Numbered from the stretch's first letter, positions 44,071 through 53,330 are shown. The stretch: 64,000 bases of DNA from Firmicutes bacterium HGW-Firmicutes-1 (GCA_002841625.1 PHAG01000002.1:62001-126000), one strand, 5' to 3'. Program-made: numbers and translations. The notes: generated from the sequence alone by a model not told the origin.

Positions 44071-45123
44071 TTATAATTCTTCAGACATCGTTTTAAGAAC
44101 ATCATTTATTTGTGTAAAGTTTGCCCAGAGTCGAGATGTATATTGATTATGATTATCAACTTGTGGTGGATTATATTTCTCTGTGAATATGATTAGGTTG
44201 TTATTTGCATTTTCAAAATATTCAGAGAAACCAAGCAAGGATTTGATTAGTTGCTCACTATTTGATACAAAGACTTCTTGATCAATAAGAGATAAGCTTT
44301 CATTATTTAATATATAAGTTGAATCATATATTAAATGAGTGATGGTTCTAATTGACAAGAGGTTTTTTTCTAGGTTAACAAGGTTTAAATAGTTATTCTT
44401 TATATGTAACTTATTCATATATGCTGCTTCTTTTTCTTTATCCTTAATAAGAGAACATAACCAGTCAATGCCATTAAAGGTTTGAGGTAAATTGTTTCTT
44501 TCTTGGATTAATGTCTGTGACGAATGATTAACGATTCCTTCTTGTACCTTTTTCAAATGAATTGCTAATGAGTTGAAAATAAATGCGATTCTTTTTCTTT
44601 CCATTTTTTTATAGGAAAACAAGGAAAATATAAAATTATAGAAAATTGCAATAAATACACCGACACCAAGGGCTAATATTCTTAATTGAAAGGTTAAGAG
44701 TACACTAGGACTACCATCAGCTGCCAATTGAATATATTGAGTCATATAGATGGAGGTGAAAATTGCAACAGGAGAAACCTCTCGCCAATTAATTTTTAAA
44801 CAAAGGAATAAGGTTGCGCATATGGAAAGGGCAATCGTCCAAAGATTGATTCCTAAAATTGATATAATGATTGCGGTACATAAAGCGCCCAGAAGTGTCG
44901 CATAAATTTGCTTTAAACCGCTTCGAATACCCGTTATTGTAACTGGTTCTAAAGTAAGGAGCAAGCCAAACAAAACAGATATCATATCCTTGCTTACAAA
45001 TTCAAACTGAATTGCTATAGTATAGGCAGTTATTACAGCTATAAATGCCTTGAGAATATATAACTTTGAATCAAATAAGTGAGCTTCCTTTTTTAGTATT
45101 ACATATTGAGTCCATTTAAACAT
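44071..45123 (-). CDS. FUSC/aromatic acid exporter family membrane protein
   Basis: A 350-residue protein with an N-terminal half of about six membrane helices (about 22-175) and a cytoplasmic helical C-terminal half (about 180-350). The segment DMISVLFGLLLTLEPVTITG and GLKQIYATLLGALCTAIIIS match the ArAE/FUSC pattern of small-molecule exporters (aromatic carboxylic acid exporter family in Gram-positives). Substrate unknown. AAAGGAGAATCCC precedes the ATG. It is monocistronic, with a promoter divergent from rarD. Confidence 0.8.
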   Translation of the reverse strand: MFKWTQYVILKKEAHLFDSKLYILKAFIAVITAYTIAIQFEFVSKDMISVLFGLLLTLEPVTITGIRSGLKQIYATLLGALCTAIIISILGINLWTIALSICATLFLCLKINWREVSPVAIFTSIYMTQYIQLAADGSPSVLLTFQLRILALGVGVFIAIFYNFIFSLFSYKKMERKRIAFIFNSLAIHLKKVQEGIVNHSSQTLIQERNNLPQTFNGIDWLCSLIKDKEKEAAYMNKLHIKNNYLNLVNLEKNLLSIRTITHLIYDSTYILNNESLSLIDQEVFVSNSEQLIKSLLGFSEYFENANNNLIIFTEKYNPPQVDNHNQYTSRLWANFTQINDVLKTMSEEL

Positions 45124-45152
45124 GGGATTCTCCTTTTATAATTAGTAGCTTT

Positions 45153-45182
45153 ATTGTATAGGAAGAGGCGTATATTGGTCAA
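45153..45182 (-). promoter_or_regulatory. Promoter for the FUSC family gene
   Basis: On the minus strand TTGACC (45182-45177), an 18-bp spacer and TACAAT (45158-45153), 30 nt before its start. Confidence 0.7.
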
Positions 45183-45209
45183 GTTAAATGATTTGGATGA
45201 ATAAAAAGA

Positions 45210-45238
45210 TGGACATCTAGTATTTTAAATATTACAAT
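45210..45238 (+). promoter_or_regulatory. Promoter for rarD-mscL
   Basis: TGGACA (45210-45215), a 17-bp spacer and TACAAT (45233-45238), 34 nt before rarD. Confidence 0.65.
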
Positions 45239-45271
45239 AGAAAAAATAGTAATTCAGAAAGAAGGAATAGT

Positions 45272-46204
45272 ATGGATCAGGGTAACAATCAAATGAAAGG
45301 TTATATATTGGCAACATTATCTTATGTAATATGGGGAATACTACCGCTATATTGGAAACAGCTAGCAAGTTGCACTCCTTTGGAAATACTTGCTAATAGA
45401 ATTATAAGCTCTTTTGTTTTTCTATTTGTAATCATATTCATTTCGAAGAAAAAGGGATTTCTTGGATATTTGAAAGATCGTAAAACGAGAGTAGCGTTAA
45501 TTCTAACAGGCGCTTTACTCACAGTTAACTGGTTCTTATTTATCGTTGCAGTTAATTCAAACCAAGTTGTTCAAGCAAGTCTTGGGTATTACATAAATCC
45601 ATTGATCAGTGTTGTATTAGGAATGGTAGTTTTAAAGGAAAAGATGAGTAAGCTACAAATTATGGCATTAATATTTGCGTTTTGTGGTGTTGCATATATG
45701 ACATTTAGTTATGGTGTTTTTCCATGGATTTCAATTGTACTAGCTACCACTTTTGCATTATATGGACTGTTAAAGAAAATATATGGATTAGACTCTATCT
45801 TAAGTCTTATGGGAGAGGTTATGATTATTCTTCCAATTATGATGGCTTATTGTATATTTCTATGGTATAAAGGTGAAAATCAACTTTTTGTTGGTGATCT
45901 TAAAGTTGTACTACTTATCCTATTTGCTGGTGTTGTTACAGTTGTTCCACTTTATTTGTTCTCTGAAGGAACTCATAGAATTCCTTTATCCTCGGTTGGT
46001 TTTTTGCAATATATTGCACCAACCATGATGTTGTTGATAGGTGTTTTGGTTTATAATGAACCATTTACAACGATTCACAAAATTAGCTTTGCCTTCATTT
46101 GGGTAGCAGTTATTTTATACGCTGCATCAATCATAAGTGGAAAAAAGAGCCAAATAGTCAAATATAAAATCGAAACAGATCATACGAATGAAGTTAAGGA
46201 GTAA
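45272..46204 (+). CDS. rarD: EamA family transporter RarD
   Basis: A 310-residue ten-helix drug/metabolite transporter of the RarD (chloramphenicol-sensitive) branch: GYILATLSYVIWGILPLYWK, NRIISSFVFL, LTVNWFLFIVAVNSNQVVQASLGYYINPL and FSEGTHRIPLSSVGFLQYIAPTMMLLIG. Substrate not established in the family. AAAGGAATAGT precedes the ATG. The mscL start is 4 nt after its stop, so the two are an operon. Confidence 0.93.
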   Translation: MDQGNNQMKGYILATLSYVIWGILPLYWKQLASCTPLEILANRIISSFVFLFVIIFISKKKGFLGYLKDRKTRVALILTGALLTVNWFLFIVAVNSNQVVQASLGYYINPLISVVLGMVVLKEKMSKLQIMALIFAFCGVAYMTFSYGVFPWISIVLATTFALYGLLKKIYGLDSILSLMGEVMIILPIMMAYCIFLWYKGENQLFVGDLKVVLLILFAGVVTVVPLYLFSEGTHRIPLSSVGFLQYIAPTMMLLIGVLVYNEPFTTIHKISFAFIWVAVILYAASIISGKKSQIVKYKIETDHTNEVKE

Positions 46205-46208
46205 TCAA

Positions 46209-46598
46209 ATGAGGAATTTAATTGAAGAATTTAAGAAGTTTATTTCAAGAGGAAATGTTATTGATTTAGCAGTTGGTCTATTAATTGGTAGTACCTTTGG
46301 TAAGGTTGTCACATCGTTGGTTGAGGACATCATTACGCCACCACTTGGTATGCTTATTGGGAAGGTGAAGTTTGAAGATCTTGAGTATATTATTCCGACA
46401 AGTACTGTAGCTATTAGATATGGTGCGTTTATTCAATCGATAGTTAATTTTCTCATTATTGGATTTTCAGTATTTATCGTAGTTAAATTAATGAATAGGT
46501 TTATTAAGAAAAAGGAAGACGTAAAGCCTATCGTGCAGCTAACTAGGCAAGAGATACTACTTGAAGAAATTAGAGATTTATTGAGGGCTAAAAGGTAA
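46209..46598 (+). CDS. mscL: Large-conductance mechanosensitive channel MscL
   Basis: A 129-residue two-helix channel that opens on hypo-osmotic stress. N-terminal amphipathic helix RNLIEEFKKFISRGNVIDLA, pore helix VGLLIGSTFGKVVTSLVEDIITPPLG (about 22-47), second helix (about 72-95) and a charged cytoplasmic helix ending LLEEIRDLLRAKR. ATG 46209 follows AAGGAG, inside the last codons of rarD. All features are standard. Confidence 0.97.
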   Translation: MRNLIEEFKKFISRGNVIDLAVGLLIGSTFGKVVTSLVEDIITPPLGMLIGKVKFEDLEYIIPTSTVAIRYGAFIQSIVNFLIIGFSVFIVVKLMNRFIKKKEDVKPIVQLTRQEILLEEIRDLLRAKR

Positions 46599-46651
46599 GG
46601 TAATATAGATTGCTTGAAGTTATGAAGAATCATGAATTTGTTATTATTGAA

Positions 46652-46689
46652 CACGCATCATTTGTAAATGTAGCTACAAATGATGCGTG
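46652..46689. other. Perfect 15-bp hairpin after mscL
   Basis: CACGCATCATTTGTA pairs fully with TACAAATGATGCGTG around an 8-nt loop. No T-run follows on either strand. It may be a 3' end-stabilising structure of the rarD-mscL mRNA or a protein site. Confidence 0.65.
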
Positions 46690-46791
46690 GGAAAATGGTG
46701 GTAATTATTTAGGTATCAAGTGTTAGCTGGCGTAGCTGAATGTAGAAATATTAAAGACCATAAATTCATTTAAGTAATCCTTAAATTTGTA

Positions 46792-46819
46792 TTGAACTGT
46801 ACAAATTCTATGTTATAAT
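46792..46819 (+). promoter_or_regulatory. Probable distal promoter for comM
   Basis: TTGAAC (46792-46797), a 16-bp spacer and TATAAT (46814-46819). It implies a leader of about 345 nt before comM. Confidence 0.6.
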
Positions 46820-46825
46820 ATTTTG

Positions 46826-47173
46826 TATAATCATTTCTTTTAAATGTAATTTATTCTTAAACTCTATATTTGAATTATCCGTCTTGTTATTTTTATTCTT
46901 AATTATCAACCCCATTACAACAAATATTTAAATGGTATTAATCCATTATCTTAAACAAATTATTCTAAGGCTAATTTTAAGCTTCTTTTTCGAAAGTTTT
47001 AATACTGAGTAATATTTCAGAAACAATTCTATTTCAGAAACAATTCTATTTCAAAACAATTCTAACTCGATACCAATTTACATTCCTTCCATTTTACCCA
47101 ATCACTTTAAAATCATATCTAATTCACAAATTCAATTTATATCAAATAAAAAGTCCAAGGGGGAAATTTAATT
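46826..47173 (+). other. G-poor leader region before comM
   Basis: About 350 nt without a supported gene. From 46861 to 47160 the plus strand has only about 18 G in 300 nt with C roughly twice as common, opposite to the neighbouring coding strand. No hairpins of note. A C-over-G, unstructured RNA of this kind is typical of Rho loading sites; this role is inference. It contains three tandem 17-nt repeats (47014-47063). Confidence 0.5.
47014..47063 (+). repeat. Three tandem copies of a 17-nt unit
   Basis: ATTTCAGAAACAATTCT at 47014-47030 and 47031-47047 (identical), then a third copy at 47048-47063 missing one G. Confidence 0.9.
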
Positions 47174-48712
47174 ATGTACAAAAAAGTAACCAGTGCTGCC
47201 TTAATGGGTATCAACGGGTATTTAGTTAGTGTGGAGGTTGATGTATCAGATGGCTTTCCAAGATTCGATCTTGTTGGATTGCCAGATAGTGCTGTCAAGG
47301 AAGCAATTGAGAGGGTGAGAACTTCAATAAAAAATTCTTCACTTACGTTTCCTTACAAAAGAATCACAGTCAATCTAGCACCAGCTGATATTAGAAAGGA
47401 AGGACCATCCTACGATTTACCAATCGCAGTTGGAATATTAGCCTGTATGGAGGTTGTAAATGAAGAAGCCTTGTTAAAAACACTAATACTAGGAGAGTTA
47501 TCCTTAAATGGTGATGTTAGGAGAGTAACAGGCATATTGCCTATGATTTATGCAGCATTTCAAGCAGGCTTTAAACATTGCATTGTACCTGTGGATAACG
47601 CAGAAGAAGCTGCAGTTGTAGAAGGAATAGATATCATAGGAGTAAACAGACTTGAAGAGGTTATCAAATACTTGAATATGGAGCTTGTAATAGCTCCAAG
47701 GCAAATAAACGTAAAGGAATTATTTGAATGGGAAAGGCCTTTTTATGACGAGGCTGACTTTACTGATATCAAAGGTCAAGAAAACGTAAGAAGGGCACTG
47801 GAAATTGCTGCTGCAGGCATGCACAATGTAATCATGATTGGTCCTCCTGGCTCAGGAAAGACCATGATGGCAAAAAGAGTGCCAAGTATCTTGCCGGATT
47901 TAACTTTTGAGGAAAGTATTGAAATTACAAAAGTGTATAGTGTAGCTGGTTTAATGAAAAAGAACCAGTCCTTAGTAACGAGAAGACCTTTTAGGTCACC
48001 ACATCATATCATATCAAATTCGGCACTTACGGGGGGAGGCAGGATACCTCATCCTGGAGAAATTAGTCTTGCTCATAATGGTGTTCTTTTCCTAGATGAA
48101 TTACCAGAATTTCAAAAAAGTGTATTAGAAGTTTTGCGGCAGCCGCTGGAGGAAGGAGAGGTAACGATATCTCGTGTACATGCTACGCTTACGTATCCTG
48201 CCAATTTCATGCTAATTTGTTCTATGAATCCTTGTCCTTGTGGATTCTACCCAGATCATGATAAGTGTAGTTGTACGCCTCCACAAATCAAGCGATATTT
48301 AAATAAAGTATCGGGGCCACTTCTTGACAGAATAGATCTTCATGTTGAGGCCTCTAAATTGGACCTAAAAGACTTAAATATAGCATTTATGCAGGAGTCT
48401 TCAAAAGCCATAAGAGAACGCGTTAAAAGCGCACACAGCATTCAAAAAGAGCGATTGAAAAATAGCCCATCATATTTTAATTCGAGTCTTTCAGTAGCGC
48501 AGATAAATGAATACTGCTTTGTAGAGAAACCAGCAGAGGAGTTATTGAAGGAAGCCTTCTTAAAATTAGGATTGAGCGCAAGAGCATATCACAGAATACT
48601 AAAGGTATCTAGAACGATTGCTGATCTCAATTCTTCTGAAACAATAAATGAGAAGCATATAGCGGAAGCAATTCAATATAGAACGTTAGATAGAAAGTAT
48701 TGGTCTCATTAA
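47174..48712 (+). CDS. comM: YifB/ComM family Mg chelatase-like AAA ATPase
   Basis: A 512-residue protein with an N-terminal Lon-protease-like S5 domain (about 1-165, AALMGINGYLVSVEVDVSDG), an AAA+ ATPase core with Walker A GPPGSGKTMM (about 220-229), and the C-terminal Mg_chelatase helical domain, including the zinc-type MNPCPCGFYPDHDKCSCTP (C x 4) between. ComM is a hexameric helicase for branch migration in transformation. AGGGGGAAATTTAATT precedes the ATG. It is followed after 50 nt by dprA, a functional companion in DNA processing. Confidence 0.95.
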   Translation: MYKKVTSAALMGINGYLVSVEVDVSDGFPRFDLVGLPDSAVKEAIERVRTSIKNSSLTFPYKRITVNLAPADIRKEGPSYDLPIAVGILACMEVVNEEALLKTLILGELSLNGDVRRVTGILPMIYAAFQAGFKHCIVPVDNAEEAAVVEGIDIIGVNRLEEVIKYLNMELVIAPRQINVKELFEWERPFYDEADFTDIKGQENVRRALEIAAAGMHNVIMIGPPGSGKTMMAKRVPSILPDLTFEESIEITKVYSVAGLMKKNQSLVTRRPFRSPHHIISNSALTGGGRIPHPGEISLAHNGVLFLDELPEFQKSVLEVLRQPLEEGEVTISRVHATLTYPANFMLICSMNPCPCGFYPDHDKCSCTPPQIKRYLNKVSGPLLDRIDLHVEASKLDLKDLNIAFMQESSKAIRERVKSAHSIQKERLKNSPSYFNSSLSVAQINEYCFVEKPAEELLKEAFLKLGLSARAYHRILKVSRTIADLNSSETINEKHIAEAIQYRTLDRKYWSH

Positions 48713-48762
48713 TGCGTAATCATTTAAATGAGCTATAAATAATAATTTAAAGGAGTAGTAAG

Positions 48763-49863
48763 ATGAATGAAGAACTATATTGGTTATGGTTATCTAATAT
48801 TAGTGGAATAGGTAGGAAAAAGAAAGATACACTCATAGAATGTTTTAAATCACCTCAAGGAGTATTTTTAGCAACTGATCAAGATATTAAGGAAATATGT
48901 GAAAGCTTTTCTTTTTTTAGAAAGAATGATTTAACAAACTTGTTAGCTTCAAGAAATATTGAAAGAGTTGAAGCTTTTGAAAAGAAATTAATTGCTGCAG
49001 GTATTCGGTTTTATTCTATAAATCATAAATTATATCCTAAACAATTAAAAAACATTTATGACCCACCATTTGTGATTTACACCAAAGGAAATTTACTAGA
49101 AGAAGCACAAATAAAAATAGCAATTGTTGGAGCAAGAAAATGCTCTACTTACGGGAAAAAAGTGGCAGAATATTTAGCTAAAAGGTTAGCAGAAAATAAC
49201 ATAGCCATTATAAGTGGTTTGGCAAGAGGTATAGATGCAGCAGCGCACAAGGGTGCACTTCTAGGAAGTGGCAAGACAGTCGCGGTACTTGGCTGTGGGG
49301 TAAATATTTGTTATCCAGAAGAGAACTATCAATTGATGAAGCAAATAATTGATACTGGATGTGTGTTGTCAGAAACTCCGGTAAATACACCTCCAATAGC
49401 AGGTAATTTTCCATTGAGAAATAGGATCATTAGTGGACTATGTGATGGAGTTGTAATTGTAGAGGCTGCTGCTAAAAGCGGTTCATTAATCACAGCAGAT
49501 TGTGCTTTAGAACAAGGCAAGGATGTATTCGCTATACCAGGTAAAATATTTGATCCTTTGAGTGAAGGCACCAATAGGTTGATTAAAATGGGAGCAAAGC
49601 CTGTATCGGATATAGAGGATATTTTAGAGGAATACATAGAATTGGCAGTAAAAACAAAAGAAAACACGACGGATATTACAAACACCCTCAATGAGGAGGA
49701 AAAGATGATTTGCTCCTGTATTAAATTTGAACCTGTACATCTAGAAACAATCATTAGACAACTTCCTATGGGGATTGATGCTATTCATTTTTTGTTGATT
49801 AAATTAGAAATGAAAGGAGTTATTGAACAATTACCTAATAAATACTTTGTGAAAAGTGTGTAA
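48763..49863 (+). CDS. dprA: DNA-processing protein DprA
   Basis: A 366-residue DprA that loads RecA on incoming single-stranded DNA. A short N-terminal helical domain (1-75), the Rossmann-like core with VGARKCSTYGKKVAEYLAKR (about 124-143), ISGLARGIDAAAHKGAL, GCGVNICYPEENYQL and GNFPLRNRIISGL, and a C-terminal winged-helix DML1-like domain (about 300-366). AAAGGAG precedes the ATG. A decayed partial copy of the same gene follows directly, so a tandem duplication occurred here. Confidence 0.96.
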   Translation: MNEELYWLWLSNISGIGRKKKDTLIECFKSPQGVFLATDQDIKEICESFSFFRKNDLTNLLASRNIERVEAFEKKLIAAGIRFYSINHKLYPKQLKNIYDPPFVIYTKGNLLEEAQIKIAIVGARKCSTYGKKVAEYLAKRLAENNIAIISGLARGIDAAAHKGALLGSGKTVAVLGCGVNICYPEENYQLMKQIIDTGCVLSETPVNTPPIAGNFPLRNRIISGLCDGVVIVEAAAKSGSLITADCALEQGKDVFAIPGKIFDPLSEGTNRLIKMGAKPVSDIEDILEEYIELAVKTKENTTDITNTLNEEEKMICSCIKFEPVHLETIIRQLPMGIDAIHFLLIKLEMKGVIEQLPNKYFVKSV

Positions 49864-49940
49864 GATTGTTTTGTATTTAATGAATAACCTCGGGTCTTGA
49901 GGATATGGCATTGTAAGCGTAAGCGGATGCTATTTTAAGG

Positions 49941-50313
49941 GAAGAAAGTGGCAGAATATTTAGCTAAAGAATTAGCAGAGAATAACAATGTTCTTATTAG
50001 TGAAGTGGAAAGTAAGCAAGAACAGATTCTTTATAATACGTACTTAAATCAACACAAAACATAGAAGCTACATTAGAGGAAATACATAGAGTATACGGAA
50101 AAAACAGTTGAAAATAAAACTGTTTTTGAAAAAACACTTGAAAAAGGGGAAAAAATGGTATATTCTTGTATCAGCTTTGAATCGATACATTTGGACACAC
50201 TATTTAGAAGGATATCAATGAATAGAGATGAGGTTCAATTATAGTGAATAAAGTTAGAACTTAAAGGCATGATTGAACAATTGCCGAATAAGTATTTTAT
50301 AAAAAAGGTTTAA
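49941..50313 (+). pseudogene. Degenerate partial second copy of dprA
   Basis: 49946-50001 repeats the Rossmann segment of dprA (KVAEYLAKELAENN, compare KVAEYLAKRLAENN). 50136-50313 repeats its winged-helix end: EKGEKMVYSCISFESIHLDT matches the EEEKMICSCIKFEPVHLET of dprA, and after in-frame TAG and TGA codons (50242-50247) IKLELKGMIEQLPNKYFIKK matches IKLEMKGVIEQLPNKYFVKS. About 200 codons between the two parts are deleted and further stops occur (for example TAG at 50062). No intact frame remains. It separates dprA from topA, whose SD overlaps its end. Confidence 0.92.
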
Positions 50314-50325
50314 TGGAGGATAGCA

Positions 50326-52404
50326 ATGGCAAAAAACTTAGTGATCGTAGAATCTCCAGCAAAGGCAAAAACAATAAAGAAATTTTTAGGTGCCAATTAT
50401 AAAATCGAAGCCTCCATGGGACATGTAAGAGATTTACCAAAAAGTCAAATGGGTATTGATATTGAAAATGACTTCGATCCAAAATACATAACCATTCGTG
50501 GAAAAGGAGAATTACTTGCAACCCTAAGAAAGGAAGTAAAAAAAGCAAGTAAGGTTTATCTCGCAACTGACCCTGACCGTGAAGGTGAAGCAATCTCTTG
50601 GCATTTAATGCATGCATTGAATTTAGAAGGTAAAACAACTTATAGAATTACCTTTAATGAGATTACAAAAAGTGCGATACAAAACTCAATAAAAAATGCA
50701 AGAGAAATAGATATGGATTTGGTTGATGCACAGCAAGCAAGAAGAATACTTGATAGAATCGTAGGCTATAAAATTAGCCCATTGCTTTGGAAAAAAGTTA
50801 AAAAGGGGTTAAGCGCCGGGAGGGTACAATCAGTAGCCTTAAAGATTATTTGTGATAGAGAAGAAGAAATCAATGCATTTATTCCTGTTGAGTATTGGAC
50901 ATTGGATGCTATTTTAAAAGATAAAACTTCAAAAGATGAATTTAAAGCACATTTTTATGGTATTGGTGATAAAAAGAAAGCATTATCCTCTATCGAAGAA
51001 GTTCAAGAAATAGAAAAAGCGATTAAGGGTAAGAATTGTACAATTTCTGATATTAAGGAAAAGGAAAGGATTAGAAAACCGTTACCTCCTTTTATCACAA
51101 GTACCATGCAACAAGAAGGATCAAAAAAACTTAATTTTTCTACTTCAAAGACAATGAGAATTGCACAGCAATTATATGAAGGGATAGAAATTAAAGACAA
51201 AGGAACGATTGGATTAATTACGTACTTGAGAACAGATTCAACAAGAATTGCTGATGAAGCACATGAATCAGCCATTGGTTATATAAGTGATAAATATGGT
51301 AGTGATATGGCTAATCCGATCAATACTGCTACTGATAAGAAAAGAAAAGTACAAGATGCCCATGAAGCTATACGCCCAACTTATGTTGAACTTGAACCTG
51401 AACAAATAAAGGATTCTTTATCTAAGGAACAATTCAAGCTATATAAATTAATTTGGTGTAGATATGTTGCAAGTCGTATGATGCCAGCTAAATACAATGT
51501 CAAATCTGTTAAGGTTGATATTGATATATATAGATTTACCGCAGCACTTTCTGTTTTAACTTTTGATGGCTTTCTAAAAGTATACAAAATTGACGATCAG
51601 GAAGAAGGACAAAATGAAGGCGATGATGAGGACGATCAAAAAATAACAAATATTAATATTGATTCCAGCTTAAAGCTTGTTGAAATAGATGATAAACAAC
51701 ACTTTACCCAACCTCCAGCTAGGTTCACAGAGGCATCTTTGGTAAAAACCTTAGAAGAAAACGGTGTGGGACGACCAAGTACTTATGCACCAACAATCAC
51801 TACCATTCTTGCTAGGAATTATATTTCTAAAGAAGCTAAACAACTGTTTCCTACCGAACTTGGTGAAATAGTAAGTGAAATACTCGTAGAGTATTTTAGC
51901 GAAATTGTTGATGTAGGTTTTACCGCTTCATTAGAAGAGCAATTAGATCATGTTGAAGAAGGTGACATGGAATGGAAAAATGTGATAAGAAAGTTCTATC
52001 CTCATTTTAGCGAAACAGTAGATAAAGCAGAGGTAGAAATTGGGAAGATAGAAATAAAAGATGAGGTATCAGACGTTCTTTGTGACAAGTGTGGAAGGAA
52101 TATGGTAATTAAGATCGGAAAATTTGGTAAATTTCTAGCTTGTCCTGGATTTCCGGAATGTAGAAATGCAAAGCCAATTTTTGAAAAAATAGATGATGTT
52201 CTTTGCCCTAATTGTGGCGCAGATATTTTAGTGAAAAAGACGAAGAAAGGACGTAGGTATTATGGATGTGAGAGCGGAGATTTTATGACGTGGAATAAGC
52301 CTACATCAGAAAAATGTAATATTTGTGGATCAATCATGATTGAAAAAGGTAAAAATTTAATGTGTATTAATGAAGATTGTAAAAACGTAGTGTCGAAAGT
52401 TTAA
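50326..52404 (+). CDS. topA: DNA topoisomerase I (type IA)
   Basis: A 692-residue omega protein relaxing negative supercoils. Toprim domain at the start (LVIVESPAKAKTIKKFLG, DPDREGEAISWHL), catalytic tyrosine Y300 in GLITYLRTDSTRI, HEAIRPTYVELEPEQI, EASLVKTLEENGVGRPSTYA, and three C-terminal four-cysteine zinc ribbons (about 582-690; CDKCGRNM, CPNCGADI, CNICGSIM). An acidic insertion (EEGQNEGDDEDDQK, about 425-440) interrupts the core. GGAGG precedes the ATG, overlapping the tail of the dprA relic. codY follows, as in Bacillus, but trmFO, xerC and hslVU are absent in between. Confidence 0.98.
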   Translation: MAKNLVIVESPAKAKTIKKFLGANYKIEASMGHVRDLPKSQMGIDIENDFDPKYITIRGKGELLATLRKEVKKASKVYLATDPDREGEAISWHLMHALNLEGKTTYRITFNEITKSAIQNSIKNAREIDMDLVDAQQARRILDRIVGYKISPLLWKKVKKGLSAGRVQSVALKIICDREEEINAFIPVEYWTLDAILKDKTSKDEFKAHFYGIGDKKKALSSIEEVQEIEKAIKGKNCTISDIKEKERIRKPLPPFITSTMQQEGSKKLNFSTSKTMRIAQQLYEGIEIKDKGTIGLITYLRTDSTRIADEAHESAIGYISDKYGSDMANPINTATDKKRKVQDAHEAIRPTYVELEPEQIKDSLSKEQFKLYKLIWCRYVASRMMPAKYNVKSVKVDIDIYRFTAALSVLTFDGFLKVYKIDDQEEGQNEGDDEDDQKITNINIDSSLKLVEIDDKQHFTQPPARFTEASLVKTLEENGVGRPSTYAPTITTILARNYISKEAKQLFPTELGEIVSEILVEYFSEIVDVGFTASLEEQLDHVEEGDMEWKNVIRKFYPHFSETVDKAEVEIGKIEIKDEVSDVLCDKCGRNMVIKIGKFGKFLACPGFPECRNAKPIFEKIDDVLCPNCGADILVKKTKKGRRYYGCESGDFMTWNKPTSEKCNICGSIMIEKGKNLMCINEDCKNVVSKV

Positions 52405-52432
52405 GGAAAGTGTTAGAATTTCGAAAAACAGC

Positions 52433-52461
52433 TTGTTATCTGAAAAAATATGTACTATAAT
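52433..52461 (+). promoter_or_regulatory. Promoter for codY
   Basis: TTGTTA (52433-52438), a 17-bp spacer and TATAAT (52456-52461), 47 nt before the GTG start. Confidence 0.75.
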
Positions 52462-52507
52462 GAAATTGTATTGTAAGTCAATGGTAATGTAGGAGGGATG
52501 CATCAAA

Positions 52508-53275
52508 GTGAGCGTTCAATTATTAGATCGGACAAGGAAAATTAACAGGTTATTACAAAAAACTGGAACGCAGAGAGTGATTTTCACGGATATTTGTGAG
52601 GTTATGAGCGAAATATTGAATTCAAATGTACTTGTTCTTAGTAAAAAGGGTAAATTACTAGCTATACATGAAATAAAGGGATTTATTCAAGTACGTGAGT
52701 TACTTACTGATAACATGGGCACATTTATTGACGATAAGCTCAGTGACAGGATCTTAAACATTCTTTCCACCAAAGAAAATATCAATTTGGAAACATTGGG
52801 ATTTACGAATGAGGTTACAACCAATAAAATTGTGGGCATGGTTGTACCAATTGACATCGCAGGAGAAAGATTAGGAACATTATTCTTATATAGACAAACA
52901 AAAAACTATCATATAGAAGACATTATTCTTGGGGAATATGGTGCTACGGTAGTTGGGCTTGAAATTATGCGATCTATAAATGATGAAAATTCTGAAGAAA
53001 CAAGGAAAACAGCCATTGTGAAATCTGCAATTGGTACACTATCCTTTTCAGAACAAGAAGCTATTAAGCATATATTTAATGAGCTTACAGGTAAAGAAGG
53101 AATTTTAGTTGCAAGCAAGATTGCAGATAAGGTAGGTATTACAAGATCTGTAATTGTGAATGCTCTACGTAAATTTGAAAGTGCAGGGGTTATTGAATCC
53201 AGATCGTTAGGAATGAAAGGTACATATATAAAAATTCTTAACGAAGTATTACTGGAAGAATTGGATAAAATTTGA
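52508..53275 (+). CDS. codY: GTP-sensing global transcriptional repressor CodY
   Basis: A 255-residue CodY: N-terminal GAF domain for branched-chain amino acids (LLDRTRKINRLLQKTG, FTDICEVMSEILNSNVLVLS) and C-terminal winged HTH (about 200-240, ASKIADKVGITRSVIVNALR, KFESAGVIESRSLGMKGTYI). It represses stationary-phase, nitrogen and motility genes when GTP and BCAA are high. Start GTG 52508 with AGGAGGG 11 nt before. The flagellar operon lies just downstream, and CodY is a known repressor of it in Bacillus. Confidence 0.98.
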   Translation: MSVQLLDRTRKINRLLQKTGTQRVIFTDICEVMSEILNSNVLVLSKKGKLLAIHEIKGFIQVRELLTDNMGTFIDDKLSDRILNILSTKENINLETLGFTNEVTTNKIVGMVVPIDIAGERLGTLFLYRQTKNYHIEDIILGEYGATVVGLEIMRSINDENSEETRKTAIVKSAIGTLSFSEQEAIKHIFNELTGKEGILVASKIADKVGITRSVIVNALRKFESAGVIESRSLGMKGTYIKILNEVLLEELDKI

Positions 53276-53298
53276 GGATGTAATAAATGGATTGATAT

Positions 53299-53330
53299 AA
53301 AAAAAGGGAGTGTTTTTCACTTCCTTTTTG
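53299..53330 (+). terminator. Rho-independent terminator after codY
   Basis: AAGGGAGTG pairs with CACTTCCTT around TTTTT, followed by TTTGG. Confidence 0.88.

Noticed and set aside
47014-47063. Tandem repeats as a CRISPR array
   Set aside because: The 17-nt units are contiguous without spacers and no cas gene is present.
49329-49754. Minus-strand frame of 141 codons inside dprA
   Set aside because: Antisense to conserved dprA codons; no SD and no recognisable protein.
52430-52450. CodY box overlapping the codY promoter
   Set aside because: The best match around CTGAAA has five mismatches to AATTTTCWGAAAATT, which is expected by chance in such AT-rich DNA.
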